A stretch of 64,000 nt of DNA from Microterricola viridarii (GTDB lineage: Bacteria; Actinomycetota; Actinomycetes; Actinomycetales; Microbacteriaceae), in NCBI RefSeq assembly GCF_001542775.1, contig NZ_CP014145.1:3410001-3474000 (forward strand), in the 5' to 3' direction. Shown one piece after another: positions 8,601 to 18,327 of this stretch. A program made the translations under genes and the position numbers. The notes under the pieces were generated by a model. The model ran no database searches and was not told the DNA's origin. It worked only from the letters and a program-made list of their open reading frames with translations. Each line of letters starts with the position of its first letter. The stretch's first letter is position 1.

Positions 8601-11262
8601 CCCGGTGTGGCGGCGAGCGGCGGCTACCCGGCCTCGGCCTCGCTGGAGCTGGACGCCTCGAGCACCGTGCCTGCCGGCCTCGTCGTCACCAGCGGCGCGA
8701 ACGGTGACTCGTTCACCATCGACGGCACTCCCACCGCCGCCGGCGAGTATCTGCTGAGCTTCACGGCGCGCAACTCCGCCACAGGCCCGACCTCAACGGT
8801 CACGATCCCAGTCACCGTGACGACCCCGCCTGCCATCACTGCTCCCACTGCTGCAGAGATCGCCGTCGGCGGGGATCCATCGCGGTGACGGTGACACCCG
8901 GATTCCCGGCGCTGAGCCAGGCGACAATCCTCCCGCAGCCGGGATTCGCCCTCACCCACGGGGCAGCCGACAGCTACGCGCTTTCCGTTGACGCGACGGT
9001 CGTTCCCGGCGTCTACCTCGTCGAGGTTCTCGCCCAGAACGCGTATGCCAGTGCTTCTCCACACGTCGTGGCAGTGACGGTGCGACAGCCGCCGCAGATC
9101 TCTGCCCAGCCGCAGCCGCAGACAGCGGTCGCCGGCGCCACCGCGACATTCACCGCCACCGCGAACCCCGCACTGCCGACGACGGGAACGCTGACTGCGC
9201 AGTGGCAGCGCTCGGGTGACGGCACCAGTTGGACGGACGTGCCCGGCGGAACCCTGCTGGCCGGGGTGGCGACGTTGCCCGTGACCGCCGTGCAAATGCA
9301 GAGTGGCGCGCTCTACCGGGTGGTCTTCACCGACGGTTCGAGCACGACCAGTGACGCTGTGATGCTCACGGTGGTCACACCCGCACAGCTGACGAGCCCG
9401 GCATCCGCAGACTTCGAGGTCGGTGTAGCCGGCAGCTTCACCGTGACGGCATCCGGCATCCCGGTACCCGCGCTCAGCGCTGGCGCCCTGCCCGGCGGTC
9501 TCTCCTTCACGCCCAACGGCAACGGGACGGCGACGATCTCCGGTACACCGCTGGCCGGCACGGGCGGCGCGCACACGGTCGCGATCGGGGCGGACAACCA
9601 GTTCGGTGTCCCGGCGACGCAGACCCTCACGCTCGTGATCAACGAGAAGCCAGCCATCACCTCACCGGATGCCGCCACGGTCGCCGTCGGCACCGTCGTC
9701 GTCGCCCAGGTGACGAGCAGCCCAGGTTATGCGGGTGCGGTTGCACTCAGCGTGAGCGGCACGCTGCCCGCAGGCGTGACCTTCGCTGACAATGGTGACG
9801 GCACGGCCGACTTCATCGGCAAGCCGAAGTCCGGCAGCGGCGGCAACTATGCGCTGACGGTGACCGCCCGCAACACCGCGGGCGCCAGCACGCAGGCATT
9901 CACGCTGACGGTGACGGAGGCCCCGGCGATCACCTCGGCGGATGCCGCCACGATCGCCGTCGGGACCCCCGCATCCGTCGCGGTGACGAGCAGCCCCGGC
10001 CACCCCGGAGCCGTCGTGCTGGCCCAGACCGGCGCGCTGCCGGCAGGCGTCACCTTCACCGACAACGGCGACGGAACGGCCAGCCTCACGGGCACGCCCG
10101 AACCCGGCACCGGCGGCAGCTACGCGCTGACCCTCGGCGCCAGCAATGCGATCGGCTCCGGCACGCAGGCGTTCACGCTGACCGTCACCGAGAAACCGGC
10201 CATCACCTCGCCGCCCGCCGCCACGATCACCGTCGGCACGGGCGCCGCGGTCGCGGTGACGAGCTCCCCTGGCCACTCGGGCGCCGTAACGCTCACGGTG
10301 AAGGGCACTCTGCCCGCCGGCGTGACGTTCGCCGACAACGGCGACGGCACGGCCGGCTTCACCGGCACACCGAAGGCGGGCAGCGGCGGCGACTATGCCG
10401 TGACGTTGACCGCGCGGAACGCCGCCGGATCGAGCACGCAGACGTTCACCCTCACCGTGCAGGAGGGCCCGGGCTTCGGCAGCGATTCCTCTGCGGCTTT
10501 CACCCGAGGCGTCGCGGGCAGCTTCACGGTACGCGCGTCATCCGGCCACCCGCACAGCGTTGCGTTGAGCCTCTCCGGCGCTCTGCCGGCCGGCCTCACC
10601 TTCGCAGACGTCGGTGACGGAACGGCCACGATCAGCGGCAGCACAACGGATGCGGCCGGCGACTACCCGGTGTCGCTCACCGCGACGAACGGCGCCGGAC
10701 TGACGGCGACGCAGACGCTGACGATCCGCCTGACCGCGGCCGAGGTCGCGACGCCTCCGGCGACCGTCCCCACCGGGAGCGGTTCCCTCGAGGGCGTTCC
10801 CGCGAACGCAGCCCCAGGCGCCAGCCTGGACCTGGTCGCCGCGGGCTTCGCGCCGGACTCGCCCGTCGTCTTCGTGATCTACTCGACGCCGACGACGCTG
10901 GCCACGGTGAATGCCGGTGCCGACGGGATTGCGCGGGCGACCGTCACCATCCCGCGCGGATTCAGCGGCAAGCACTCCATCGTCGCGATCGGAACCTCCC
11001 CGACGGGCGCGAAGCTGATCCTGCGCACCGACATCGTCATTGACTCCGATGGCGGAACCGACGGCGGGACCCCGGCGGCGGCACCGACGGCACCCCGGGC
11101 GGCAAGCCGGCTCCCGGCGCGGGCGGCACCGGAACGGGCCTCTCGCTGAGCGGATTCGAGGGCGGCGTTCTGGCGCTCGGAGCACTGGCGCTGTTGCTCG
11201 CCGGCCTCGCGGTGAGCGTGATCGCCACCGTGCGCAGGCGCCGCGGCCGCGCGACCAGCTAG
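5607..11262 (+). pseudogene. Giant cell-surface protein: signal peptide, CSLREA/beta-helix, Ig-like repeats, C-terminal anchor; two frameshifts as sequenced
   Basis: If two single bases are restored, this encodes about 1885 residues. A signal peptide (TIVALALGGAVVGVAAPAAA) is followed by a CSLREA-like motif (VTLRDAVCAANNRGND) and a right-handed beta-helix region to about residue 400. Some 15 Ig-like putative-Ig (He_PIG type) repeats of about 80-95 residues follow, with the signature LPAGVTFxDNGDGTAxxxGTP. The C-terminus has a Gly-rich linker, one membrane segment ([20 protein letters not shown]) and a basic tail (RRRRGRATS); no LPxTG is seen. Frame 3 stops at 8886-8888 and continues one frame back after the G4 run at 8871-8874; that frame stops at 11147-11149 and the true end is recovered after the C4 run at 11070-11073. 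Both fit a single missing base. ATG 5607 sits just before the signal peptide. It is probably an adhesin or surface display protein. Confidence 0.75.
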
Positions 11263-11362
11263 ACCAGGTAAGCAATGGCAGCGTCTGCCGCACGCTTCAC
11301 CCCGAGGACGGGTCGGGGCGTGCGGCGGGGCCGCCGGCATCCGCCGTCGTAGGCTGATCCGC

Positions 11363-12241
11363 ATGTCCACCAACGACGGCGGTAACGGTGCCGGCGCGCT
11401 GCGCGGCAGCCTCGGCCTGCGTGCCGACTGCGGCAGCTGCTTCGCGCTCTGCTGCGTCGCGCTCGCGTTCGAGCGGTCGTCCGACTTCCCCACCAGCAAG
11501 GCGGTCGGGGAGCCCTGCCGGAACCTGCAGGCCGACTTCCGCTGCGGCGCCCACGCAACGCTCCGCCGCGACGGGTGGAAGGGCTGCACCGTCTACGACT
11601 GCTTCGGCGCCGGGCAGAAGATCTCGCAGCAAAGCTTCGGCGGCACCTCCTGGCGCGAGGCACCGGAGATCCAGCGCGACATGTTCGCCCTGCTCCCGGT
11701 GATGCGCCAGCTGCACGAACTGCTCTGGTACCTGAGCGACGCGATCGGGCGCATGTCCGCTCCGGATGCGGCCGGCTCCGCGACCGCCGAGCTGCTCGGC
11801 GCGCTCCGCGCCTCGTCGGCCGAGACCGATGCCGTGACGCGCCTGCTCCCGGGCCCGCTGCTGGCGGTCGACGTGCAGGCGCACCGGGCGGGTGTGAACG
11901 CGCTGCTGCTCGCCGTCAGCGCGGCGGTGCGCGCCCGGCATCCGGGGGCGACAACCGCGGAGCACCGCGGCGCGGACCTGATCGGGGCGAAGCTGCGCGG
12001 GGCGGATCTGGCGGGTGCGAACCTGCGCGGCGCCTGCCTGATCGCGGCCGATCTGCGGGGCGCCGACCTGCGTGATGCCGACCTGATCGGCGCCGACCTC
12101 CGCGACGCCCGGCTGGCGGGTGCCGACCTCAGCACGTCGCTGTTCCTCGCGCAGTCCCAGCTGAACGCGGCTCGCGGCGACGCGGCGACCCGCATCCCTG
12201 CCGGCTTCGAGCGCCCCGCGCACTGGCTCGAGTCGGGCTAG
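11363..12241 (+). CDS. Pentapeptide-repeat protein with cysteine-rich N-terminal domain
   Basis: A 292-residue cytoplasmic protein. Residues about 210-262 form consecutive A(D/N)LxX pentapeptides ([20 protein letters not shown] onward), expected to fold as a right-handed quadrilateral beta-helix. The first 90 residues carry eight Cys: Cys23, 26, 30 and 31 in [11 protein letters not shown], and four more in [14 protein letters not shown] and GCTVYDC. This spacing suggests a bound metal or Fe-S cluster, not shown by sequence alone. A helical middle domain links the two parts. Pentapeptide proteins of the Qnr/MfpA type protect DNA gyrase, but this repeat is short and the Cys domain argues for another role. 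Confidence 0.8.
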   Translation: MSTNDGGNGAGALRGSLGLRADCGSCFALCCVALAFERSSDFPTSKAVGEPCRNLQADFRCGAHATLRRDGWKGCTVYDCFGAGQKISQQSFGGTSWREAPEIQRDMFALLPVMRQLHELLWYLSDAIGRMSAPDAAGSATAELLGALRASSAETDAVTRLLPGPLLAVDVQAHRAGVNALLLAVSAAVRARHPGATTAEHRGADLIGAKLRGADLAGANLRGACLIAADLRGADLRDADLIGADLRDARLAGADLSTSLFLAQSQLNAARGDAATRIPAGFERPAHWLESG

Positions 12242-12339
12242 GCGGCGGTTTCGTCCGCGAGCAGTGCGAGCAGCAGCGCGCCACGGGCAGGGGCCTCGTC
12301 GTTCAGGTGCCCGACCGAATGCGGATGCCCGTCGCGAGA
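12238..12339 (-). pseudogene. Possible coding remnant (C-terminal fragment)
   Basis: Between the pentapeptide gene and the next terminator, the minus strand has an open frame with high third-position GC that reads DGHPHSVGHLNDEAPARGAL and continues [11 protein letters not shown] to a TAG at 12238-12240. It has no start or ribosome site and is bounded by a terminator hairpin upstream. It looks like the last 30-35 codons of a lost gene, but chance cannot be excluded in GC-rich DNA. The family was not recognised. Confidence 0.25.
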
Positions 12340-12356
12340 TGACCGGCGCTCACACG

Positions 12357-12392
12357 CCGAAGGGCCCCGCGTTTTCACGCGGGGCCCTTCGG
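12357..12392. terminator. Rho-independent-like hairpin
   Basis: A perfect 15-bp stem (CCGAAGGGCCCCGCG and its complement) with the loop TTTTCA. It lies 11 bases past the nitroreductase stop and downstream of the pentapeptide gene, so it can serve both convergent genes. No clear T-run follows. Confidence 0.8.
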
Positions 12393-12403
12393 TGCAGCAA
12401 TGA

Positions 12404-12994
12404 CTAGTCGTTCAGCAGAACGAGCGCGTCGAGGTCGAGGCGCACGCGCGGGGCGAGCTCGCGCTCACGCAGGGCCTCGGGCAGGGCTGCGGCGTCGCCG
12501 AGCTTGCCGATCGTCATGATCGAGGTGGGCACGAAGCCCTCCTCGAGGTTGAAGGCCTCGCTGATGGCGGCGCGGTCGAAGCCGCCCATCTGGTGCACGT
12601 GCAGACCCTCGGAGTGCGCCTGCACGCTGAGGTGCGCGACGGCCTGGCCGAGGTCGTACTGTGCCCACGGCATCGGGTTGCCCTCGGCATCCACGGTGAC
12701 GCAGACGTTCACGACGAGGGCTGCGGCGCTGCCGGCCCACATCTGGTTGAAGCCCATCAGGGTGGCGGCGATGGTGTTGAAGGTGTCGGTGCCGCGGCGG
12801 GCGATGATGAAGCGCCAGGGCTGCGTGTTGCTGGCGCTCGGAGCCCAGCGGGCAGCCTCGAAGATTCCGGCGAGGGCGCCGGCCTCGAGAACGGCTTCGG
12901 GGTCGAAGGCGCGCGGGCTCCAACGCTCGGCGAGAACGTCGAGAACGGGCGCGCTGGTCTGGGCGGTGCGGGGTGCAGGGTCGAGCAGAGTCAT
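12404..12994 (-). CDS. Nitroreductase family protein
   Basis: A 196-residue FMN-dependent nitroreductase-fold enzyme, expected to reduce nitro compounds or quinones with NAD(P)H. Family features visible are the N-terminal RWSPRAFDP motif (conserved R-S-x-R-x-F), ARWAPSASNTQPWRFI for FMN contact, and the C-terminal GFVPTSIMTIGKLGD block. It is a single gene flanked by terminators on both sides. Some members act as oxidoreductases on other substrates; nothing here narrows it down. Confidence 0.88.
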   Translation of the reverse strand: MTLLDPAPRTAQTSAPVLDVLAERWSPRAFDPEAVLEAGALAGIFEAARWAPSASNTQPWRFIIARRGTDTFNTIAATLMGFNQMWAGSAAALVVNVCVTVDAEGNPMPWAQYDLGQAVAHLSVQAHSEGLHVHQMGGFDRAAISEAFNLEEGFVPTSIMTIGKLGDAAALPEALRERELAPRVRLDLDALVLLND

Positions 12995-13104
12995 GGGAGA
13001 TCCTCACAGTGAAACGACGGATAAACGGCCACAACACTGGGGCAATGGGGGATAGAACCTCGGTGCGCGCCGAAGTATTCCGTGCTCGCGCAACTGAGCC
13101 GGGA

Positions 13105-13131
13105 GCGGATGCCGGCGCAGCCGGCATCCGC
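13105..13131 (-). terminator. Hairpin after threonine aldolase
   Basis: A 12-bp perfect stem (GCGGATGCCGGC) with a 3-base loop, 8 bases past the threonine aldolase stop. It is built from the GGATGCC/GGCATCC words common in this genome. No T-run. Confidence 0.6.
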
Positions 13132-13138
13132 AGAACGG

Positions 13139-14212
13139 CTAGTGGGCGGCGAGCTCGCGCGCGATGGCGGCGACGAAGGTGTCGATGTCGGCCTCGGTGG
13201 TGTCGAAGCCCGCCATCCAGCGCACCTCGTTCTTGGCGGCGTCCCAGTCGTAGAACCGGAAGCTCTCGCGCAGCCGGTCGGCGGCGCCGTCCGGCAACTG
13301 GGCGAAGACGGCGTTGGACTGCGTCGGCTGCGAGAAGCTCAGGCCGCTGATCGAGCCATCGGCGATGCCGGCCTCGAGAGCGCCGCGCAGGCGGGCGGCC
13401 ATCGCGTTGGCGTGGCTGGCGTTGCGCAGGTACAGGTCACCCTCCAGCAGCGCGATGAACTGGGCCGAGACGAAGCGCATCTTCGAGGCCAGCTGCATGT
13501 TCATCTTGCGCAGGTACTTGAGGCCGGTGGAGGCCTCGGGGTTCAGCACGACGATGGACTCACCCATCATGAGGCCATTCTTGGTGCCGCCGAAGCTCAG
13601 CACGTCGACCCCGGCATCGCGGGTGAAGGCACGGAACGGCTGTCCCAGCGCGGCCGCTGCGTTGCTGATGCGGGCGCCATCCATGTGCAGCTTCATGCCG
13701 AGCGAGTGGGTGTGCTCGGCGATCGCGGCGACCTCGGCGGCCGTGTACGCGGTGCCGAGCTCGGTGGTCTGCGTGATCGAGACGACGGCCGGCTGGGCGC
13801 GGTGCTCATCGCCCCACCCCCAGGCCTCCTTGTCGATCAGCTCGGGGGTGAGCTTGCCGTCGGGGCTCTCGACGGTGAGCAGCTTGATGCCGCCGATGCG
13901 CTCGGGGGCACCGGCCTCGTCGCTGTGGATGTGCGCGGTGCTGGTGCAGATCACGGCGCCCCAGCGCGGCAGCATCGACTGGATGCCGGTGACGTTCGCG
14001 CCCGTTCCGTTGAACACGGGGAACGCCTCGACGCCCTCGCCGAAGTGCTGGGCGAACACCTCCTGCAGCCGGGCCGTGTAGGCGTCGTCGCCGTAGGCCA
14101 CCTGGTGGCCGCCGTTGGCCGCGGCGATGGCCGCCATGATCTCGGGGTGCACGCCCGAGTAGTTGTCAGAGGCGAAGCCGCGCGAGTTCAGGTCATGCAG
14201 GGAGTCAGTCAC
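13139..14212 (-). CDS. ltaE: Low-specificity L-threonine aldolase
   Basis: A 357-residue PLP enzyme that cleaves L-threonine or allo-threonine to glycine and acetaldehyde. The fold-type I aldolase signature is seen in the N-terminus (DNYSGVHPEIMAAI), the substrate region (FNGTGANVTGIQSM), the PLP aspartate (LHMDGARISNAAAALG) and the Schiff-base lysine in SFGGTKNGLMMGE. The length fits the family. The gene stands alone, with a hairpin downstream. A beta-eliminating lyase is the alternative, but the motif order favours threonine aldolase. Confidence 0.88.
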   Translation of the reverse strand: MTDSLHDLNSRGFASDNYSGVHPEIMAAIAAANGGHQVAYGDDAYTARLQEVFAQHFGEGVEAFPVFNGTGANVTGIQSMLPRWGAVICTSTAHIHSDEAGAPERIGGIKLLTVESPDGKLTPELIDKEAWGWGDEHRAQPAVVSITQTTELGTAYTAAEVAAIAEHTHSLGMKLHMDGARISNAAAALGQPFRAFTRDAGVDVLSFGGTKNGLMMGESIVVLNPEASTGLKYLRKMNMQLASKMRFVSAQFIALLEGDLYLRNASHANAMAARLRGALEAGIADGSISGLSFSQPTQSNAVFAQLPDGAADRLRESFRFYDWDAAKNEVRWMAGFDTTEADIDTFVAAIARELAAH

Positions 14213-14275
14213 CGCTCTATCCTCGCACCCAGCCCCGCGCAGTTTTCGTGCACCCGGCGCACGATCCCTGCGGCG

Positions 14276-15409
14276 TCAGCGCTTCAGCGCCTCGGACAGC
14301 TTGACCCGGGCGCCCAGCCGCAGCAACGAGTTGCTGTAGATGCGCGATCCGAGTGCGAGCGTGAGCACCGTGGTCAGCAGCAGGATGGCGAGCGAGAGCA
14401 GCGGTTCCCACCATTCGGCCGTGCCGAGGAAGATGCGCATCGGCATGCCGACCGGCGCCGAGAACGGCACGTAGCTCATCACCGCGAGCACCGTTGGGTT
14501 GTTGTTGAACAGGATCACCAGCAGGTACGGCAGCATGACGAGGATCATCACGGGGGAGGTCACCGAGCCGACGTCCTCGGAGCGCGACACCATCGAGGCC
14601 GTCGCGGCGTAGAGCGCCGCCAGCATCACGAAACCGATGGCGAAGAACACCACGAACCAGATCACCGAGCTGCCCAGGGTGCCCAGCAGCACCTTCTGGC
14701 TGGTGACCACCATGCCGAGGATCGCCAGCACGGCGATCGCCACGATCTGCAGGAACGCCATCACGCTGTTGCCGACCACCTTGCCGGCCAACAGCGCGCG
14801 CACCGGGATCGTCGACATCAGGATCTCGACGATGCGGGTTTGCTTCTCTTCCACGACGCTCTGCGCGATCGTGGTGCCGAAGGTCATCGCCGACATGAAG
14901 AAGACGAGCCCGAAACCGATCGCCACGAGGTAGATCAGGAACGGGTTCTGCCCCGGCTCGTCGAGCAGTTCGATCGTCGGCAGGATGCTGAGAGCACCGA
15001 CGACGTCGCTCGGGGCCTGGTCCAGCCCGATCACCGTGACCGGGTTCGCGGATGCCGTTGCACCCTCTGTCGGCACGACGATGGCGCTCACCTCGCCGGC
15101 GCGCAACATCTGCTCGGCGTCGGCGAGCGAATCGGCGGGGACGGCCTCGAGCGAGTCGGAGGCGGCGACCGCGCTGCTCGCGGCATCCGTCGTCGTGCCG
15201 ATCACGGCGACCTGGGTCAGCGCGGGGTTCTGGCTGGCCAGGCCGCCGAGAACCACCGAGGCCAGCACGGCGAGCATGAGGATGCCCGTCGAGATCAGGA
15301 ACGCCTTGCTGCGCATCCGCACCGTGATCTCGCGGCCGGCGACGAGGCCGACGCTGCTCATCATGCTCGGGGTGGCGCGCTCGCCGCGCCGGGCTGCTGT
15401 CGTGCTCAT
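14276..15409 (-). CDS. ABC-2 type transporter permease (NatB-like exporter)
   Basis: A 377-residue membrane subunit of an exporter. The N-terminal helix (AFLISTGILMLAVLASVVLG) is followed by an extracytoplasmic domain of about 130 residues. Five further helices follow, with the ABC-2 motif VEEKQTRIVEILMSTIPVRA between the first two. It overlaps the upstream ATPase by one stop/start junction (15407-15411), so the two are translated together. The pair resembles NatAB-type sodium or antimicrobial peptide exporters; the substrate is unknown. Confidence 0.88.
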   Translation of the reverse strand: MSTTAARRGERATPSMMSSVGLVAGREITVRMRSKAFLISTGILMLAVLASVVLGGLASQNPALTQVAVIGTTTDAASSAVAASDSLEAVPADSLADAEQMLRAGEVSAIVVPTEGATASANPVTVIGLDQAPSDVVGALSILPTIELLDEPGQNPFLIYLVAIGFGLVFFMSAMTFGTTIAQSVVEEKQTRIVEILMSTIPVRALLAGKVVGNSVMAFLQIVAIAVLAILGMVVTSQKVLLGTLGSSVIWFVVFFAIGFVMLAALYAATASMVSRSEDVGSVTSPVMILVMLPYLLVILFNNNPTVLAVMSYVPFSAPVGMPMRIFLGTAEWWEPLLSLAILLLTTVLTLALGSRIYSNSLLRLGARVKLSEALKR

Positions 15410-16305
15410 CAGCGGATCACCTCTCGGAAGACCTGGGCAAGGGAGGGCGCGTGCGGGCCGAAGCTGGCCAGCTGGCCGCTGGCGACGGCGCGGGCGAGCA
15501 CCGCGGCGCGGGCCTCGTCGTCGGCCTCGAACAGGGCGTAGCCGCCGTCGAAGTCGATCATCGAGACGCCGGGCACCTCGCGCAGCCAGCCGGCGTCGCC
15601 GGTGCCGCGGTCGCCGCCGAGCAGGATCTCGTAGCGGTTGCCGCCGTGCTGCTTGCGCAGTGAGTCGGTCGAGTCGTTGGCCCTGATCCGGCCGTCGGCG
15701 ATGATGACCAGGTCGTCGCAGAGTCGTTCGACGATATCGAGCTGGTGCGAGCTGAACAGCACGGGGGCCCCGCCTGCCGCATGCGACTGCAGTACGCCGA
15801 GCACCACATCCACCGCCATCGGGTCCAGCCCGCTGAACGGCTCGTCCAGCACCAGCACCTCGGGCTCGTGCACCAGTGCCGCCGCGATCTGCGCCCGCTG
15901 CTGGTTGCCGAGCGAGAGGCTCTCCACGGTGTCGTTGGCGCGCTCGCCGAGGCCGAGCTGCTCGAGCAGAGCGGTCGCGTTGCGGCGGGCGGCGGCCGGC
16001 TTGAAGCCGTGCAGCCGCGCCAGGTAGACGAGCTGCTCGTGCACCCGCATCTTCGGGTAGAGCCCGCGCTCCTCCGGCATGTAGCCGAAGTGGCGGCGGT
16101 CGGCGGCGGTCAGCGGTGAGCCGTCGAGGCTGACCGTGCCGGCATCCGCCGCGAGCACCCCGAGGATGATGCGCATCGTGGTGGTCTTGCCTGCGCCATT
16201 GCCGCCGACGAAGCCCGTCATCCGGCCGCGGCCGACGGTGAAGCTCACCTCTTGCAGCACGGCGCGCTCGCCGTAGCTCTTGTTGACGTCCTGCACTTCT
16301 AACAC
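15409..16305 (-). CDS. ABC transporter ATP-binding protein (NatA-like)
   Basis: A 298-residue ATPase partner of the permease. Walker A is GGNGAGKTT, the signature is SLGNQQRAQIAAAL (Q instead of the usual Ser-Gly-Gly, common in NatA-like proteins), and Walker B is EVLVLDEPFSGLDP with the switch His in LFSSHQLDIVE. A C-terminal extension of about 80 residues (GNRYEILLGG onward) is typical of the ABC-2/NatA group. The pair probably exports a toxic compound or ion. Confidence 0.9.
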   Translation of the reverse strand: MLEVQDVNKSYGERAVLQEVSFTVGRGRMTGFVGGNGAGKTTTMRIILGVLAADAGTVSLDGSPLTAADRRHFGYMPEERGLYPKMRVHEQLVYLARLHGFKPAAARRNATALLEQLGLGERANDTVESLSLGNQQRAQIAAALVHEPEVLVLDEPFSGLDPMAVDVVLGVLQSHAAGGAPVLFSSHQLDIVERLCDDLVIIADGRIRANDSTDSLRKQHGGNRYEILLGGDRGTGDAGWLREVPGVSMIDFDGGYALFEADDEARAAVLARAVASGQLASFGPHAPSLAQVFREVIR

Positions 16306-16404
16306 GGGGCACCTTTCGCAGCGATGCCCTCAGGCTACGAGGTGCGGATGCCGGCGGGCATCCGCCGCACGGCTGGTTTCGGTTCCGGCCTCCGCCGAGC
16401 GGCG

Positions 16405-16434
16405 GAGCCCGCCTCTGGCTACGAGGGCGGGCTC
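16405..16434 (-). terminator. Hairpin after acyl-CoA ligase
   Basis: A 9-bp stem (GAGCCCGCC/GGCGGGCTC) with a 12-base loop, downstream of the acyl-CoA ligase and upstream of the ABC exporter. It lacks a T-run. Confidence 0.5.
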
Positions 16435-16470
16435 GTGGCGTCGACGGGAGACGCGGCGGGGGGAGCTTCG

Positions 16471-18201
16471 TTACTTCCCGGCGATCTGCTGCTGCACCTG
16501 GCGGCGCAACACCTTGCCGATCAGCGAGCGAGGCAGCTCGTCCACCTGCACGAAACGGCGCGGCACCTTGTACGGCGCGAGCGTGCCCTTCGCGAAGGTG
16601 CGCAGCGCGTCCGGGTTGAGCTCGACGCCGGGCGCCAGCACCACCGCGGCCGTCACGACCTCGGCGCCGCTGGCATCCGTGGCTCCGACGACGGCGATGT
16701 CGAGCACGTCCGGGTGCTGCAGCAGCGTCGCCTCCACCTCGGTGGGCGAAACGTTGAAACCTCCGGTGACGATCAGCTCCTTGGCCCGATCCACGATCGA
16801 GATGAAGCCGTCGGCCGACACCGTGACGATGTCGCCGGTGCGCAACCACGGGCCGGCATCGGCGGCCGCCGACTCGTCTTCAACGACGCGGGCCGCCAAC
16901 AGCGCCTCTGCGCTGTCGCTCGGCCGGTTCCAGTAACCGGAGAACACCTGCGGGCCGCGCACCAGCAGCTCGCCGGCCTCATCGAAGCCGCGCTGCACGC
17001 CCGGCTGCTCCGGGTCGACGACGCGGATCTCGATGTTCGGCAGCGGCAGGCCGACGGTGCCGGCGCGGCGGTTGGCGGCGACCGGGTTCACCGAGATGAT
17101 CGGCGAGGATTCCGTCATGCCGTAGCCCTCGACCAGCAGGCTCTTCGTGCCGGCCTCCCAGCGTTCCACGAGCGCGGGCGGGAGCGCCATGGCGCCGGAG
17201 ATCGCGAAGCGGATGCTGCCGAGGCTCACGCCCGCGGCGTCCGCCGCCGTCAACATGCGGTCGTAGACCGGCGGCACGGCCGGCAGGAACGTCGGCGGGT
17301 TCTTCTTCGCTGCGGTCAGCACGAGCTCGGGGTCGAAGGCAGGGAACAACACGAGGCGGGCCCCCATGCTCATCGCCGAGGTGATGCAGAGCGTCAGCCC
17401 GAACGCGTGGAACATGGGCAGCACGCCGTAGAACACTTCGGCGCCCGGCTTCGGGCCGGGGAGCCAGGCCTGGCCCTGCATCGAGTTGACCAGCAGGTTG
17501 CGGTGGCTGAGCACCGCACCCTTCGGGGTGCCGGTGGTGCCACTGGTGTATTGCAGCAGGGCCACGTCGTCGGGCAGCGGGCGCGGGTGCTCGGCCGCGA
17601 TGCGCGGGTGCTGGACCACGCTGGCCCAGCTGAGAGCGCCGGGGGCCGGGTGGCCGAGCGTCAGCTTCTCGCGGCCTGCCCGCGCGGCGGCCACTGGCAG
17701 GCGCAGCTTGGCCCGCATGGCCAGCGGCATGGCGCGGGTCACGTCGACGGCGATGATCCGCTCGACGCCCATCTCGGCGGGGAAGTCGGCGACGGTGGCG
17801 GCCAGCTTGTCCCAGACGATGGCGGTCTTCGCGCCGTGATCCTCGAACTGGTGCAGCAGCTCCCGCGGGGTGTACAGCGGGTTGTGCTCGACCACGATCG
17901 CGCCCAGGCGCAGCGCGGCGTAGAACGCCACGAGGTGCTGCGGGCAGTTGGGCAGCACGAGGGCGACGCGCTCGCCGGCCTTCACTCCGAGGGAGCGCAG
18001 GCCCTCCGCGGCACGGTCGATGGCTTCGCCGAGCGCCTTGTAGCTCGTCGTCGCGCCGAAGAACTCGAGCGCGGTGTGCTCGGGGTAGCGCCGAACGGAC
18101 TCCTCGATGACGTCGACGAGGGAGTCATCTGGCACGTCGATCAGGTGCGGAACACCGGGGGAGTAGGAGGCGAGCCAGGGCTTGGTGGCAAAGACGCTCA
18201 T
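16471..18201 (-). CDS. fadD: Long-chain fatty-acid--CoA ligase (AMP-binding enzyme)
   Basis: A 576-residue adenylate-forming enzyme that activates a carboxylic acid with ATP and CoA. All ANL motifs are present: P-loop YTSGTTGTPKGAVLSH, substrate segment VEGYGMTESSPIIS, the hinge RTGDIVTVSADG, and the C-terminal catalytic Lys in LPRSLIGKVLRR. Length and motif spacing match long-chain acyl-CoA synthetases. The gene is monocistronic; the neighbours give no pathway context. Medium-chain or aromatic acids are possible substrates, so the symbol is a family name. Confidence 0.88.
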   Translation of the reverse strand: MSVFATKPWLASYSPGVPHLIDVPDDSLVDVIEESVRRYPEHTALEFFGATTSYKALGEAIDRAAEGLRSLGVKAGERVALVLPNCPQHLVAFYAALRLGAIVVEHNPLYTPRELLHQFEDHGAKTAIVWDKLAATVADFPAEMGVERIIAVDVTRAMPLAMRAKLRLPVAAARAGREKLTLGHPAPGALSWASVVQHPRIAAEHPRPLPDDVALLQYTSGTTGTPKGAVLSHRNLLVNSMQGQAWLPGPKPGAEVFYGVLPMFHAFGLTLCITSAMSMGARLVLFPAFDPELVLTAAKKNPPTFLPAVPPVYDRMLTAADAAGVSLGSIRFAISGAMALPPALVERWEAGTKSLLVEGYGMTESSPIISVNPVAANRRAGTVGLPLPNIEIRVVDPEQPGVQRGFDEAGELLVRGPQVFSGYWNRPSDSAEALLAARVVEDESAAADAGPWLRTGDIVTVSADGFISIVDRAKELIVTGGFNVSPTEVEATLLQHPDVLDIAVVGATDASGAEVVTAAVVLAPGVELNPDALRTFAKGTLAPYKVPRRFVQVDELPRSLIGKVLRRQVQQQIAGK

Positions 18202-18327
18202 CGGGCTGTGCTGTTCAGTCTCGGCTGCATGATGATTCCAGTCTGCCAGCAGAACCGGGGAAAACCCCGGTGCGGTGCCCGGCGCTGGCCCCGAATGCAC
18301 TGGCGCGGGGGCACGTTGCGGAGGAAC

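Noticed and set aside
8868..8890. Programmed -1 frameshift in the giant surface protein
   Set aside because: There is no strong slippery heptamer with a downstream structure, and two other genes show the same one-base loss at G4/C4 runs, so a sequencing error is simpler.
13082..15541. Long plus-strand open frame opposite threonine aldolase and the ABC permease
   Set aside because: Shadow of the real minus-strand genes; low-complexity composition without a family motif.
16324..18327. Long plus-strand reading frame continuing into the MFS gene
   Set aside because: It runs antisense through a clear acyl-CoA ligase and is Arg/Ala/Gly-rich, as expected for the opposite strand of GC-rich DNA; the MFS start at 18328 has a ribosome site.
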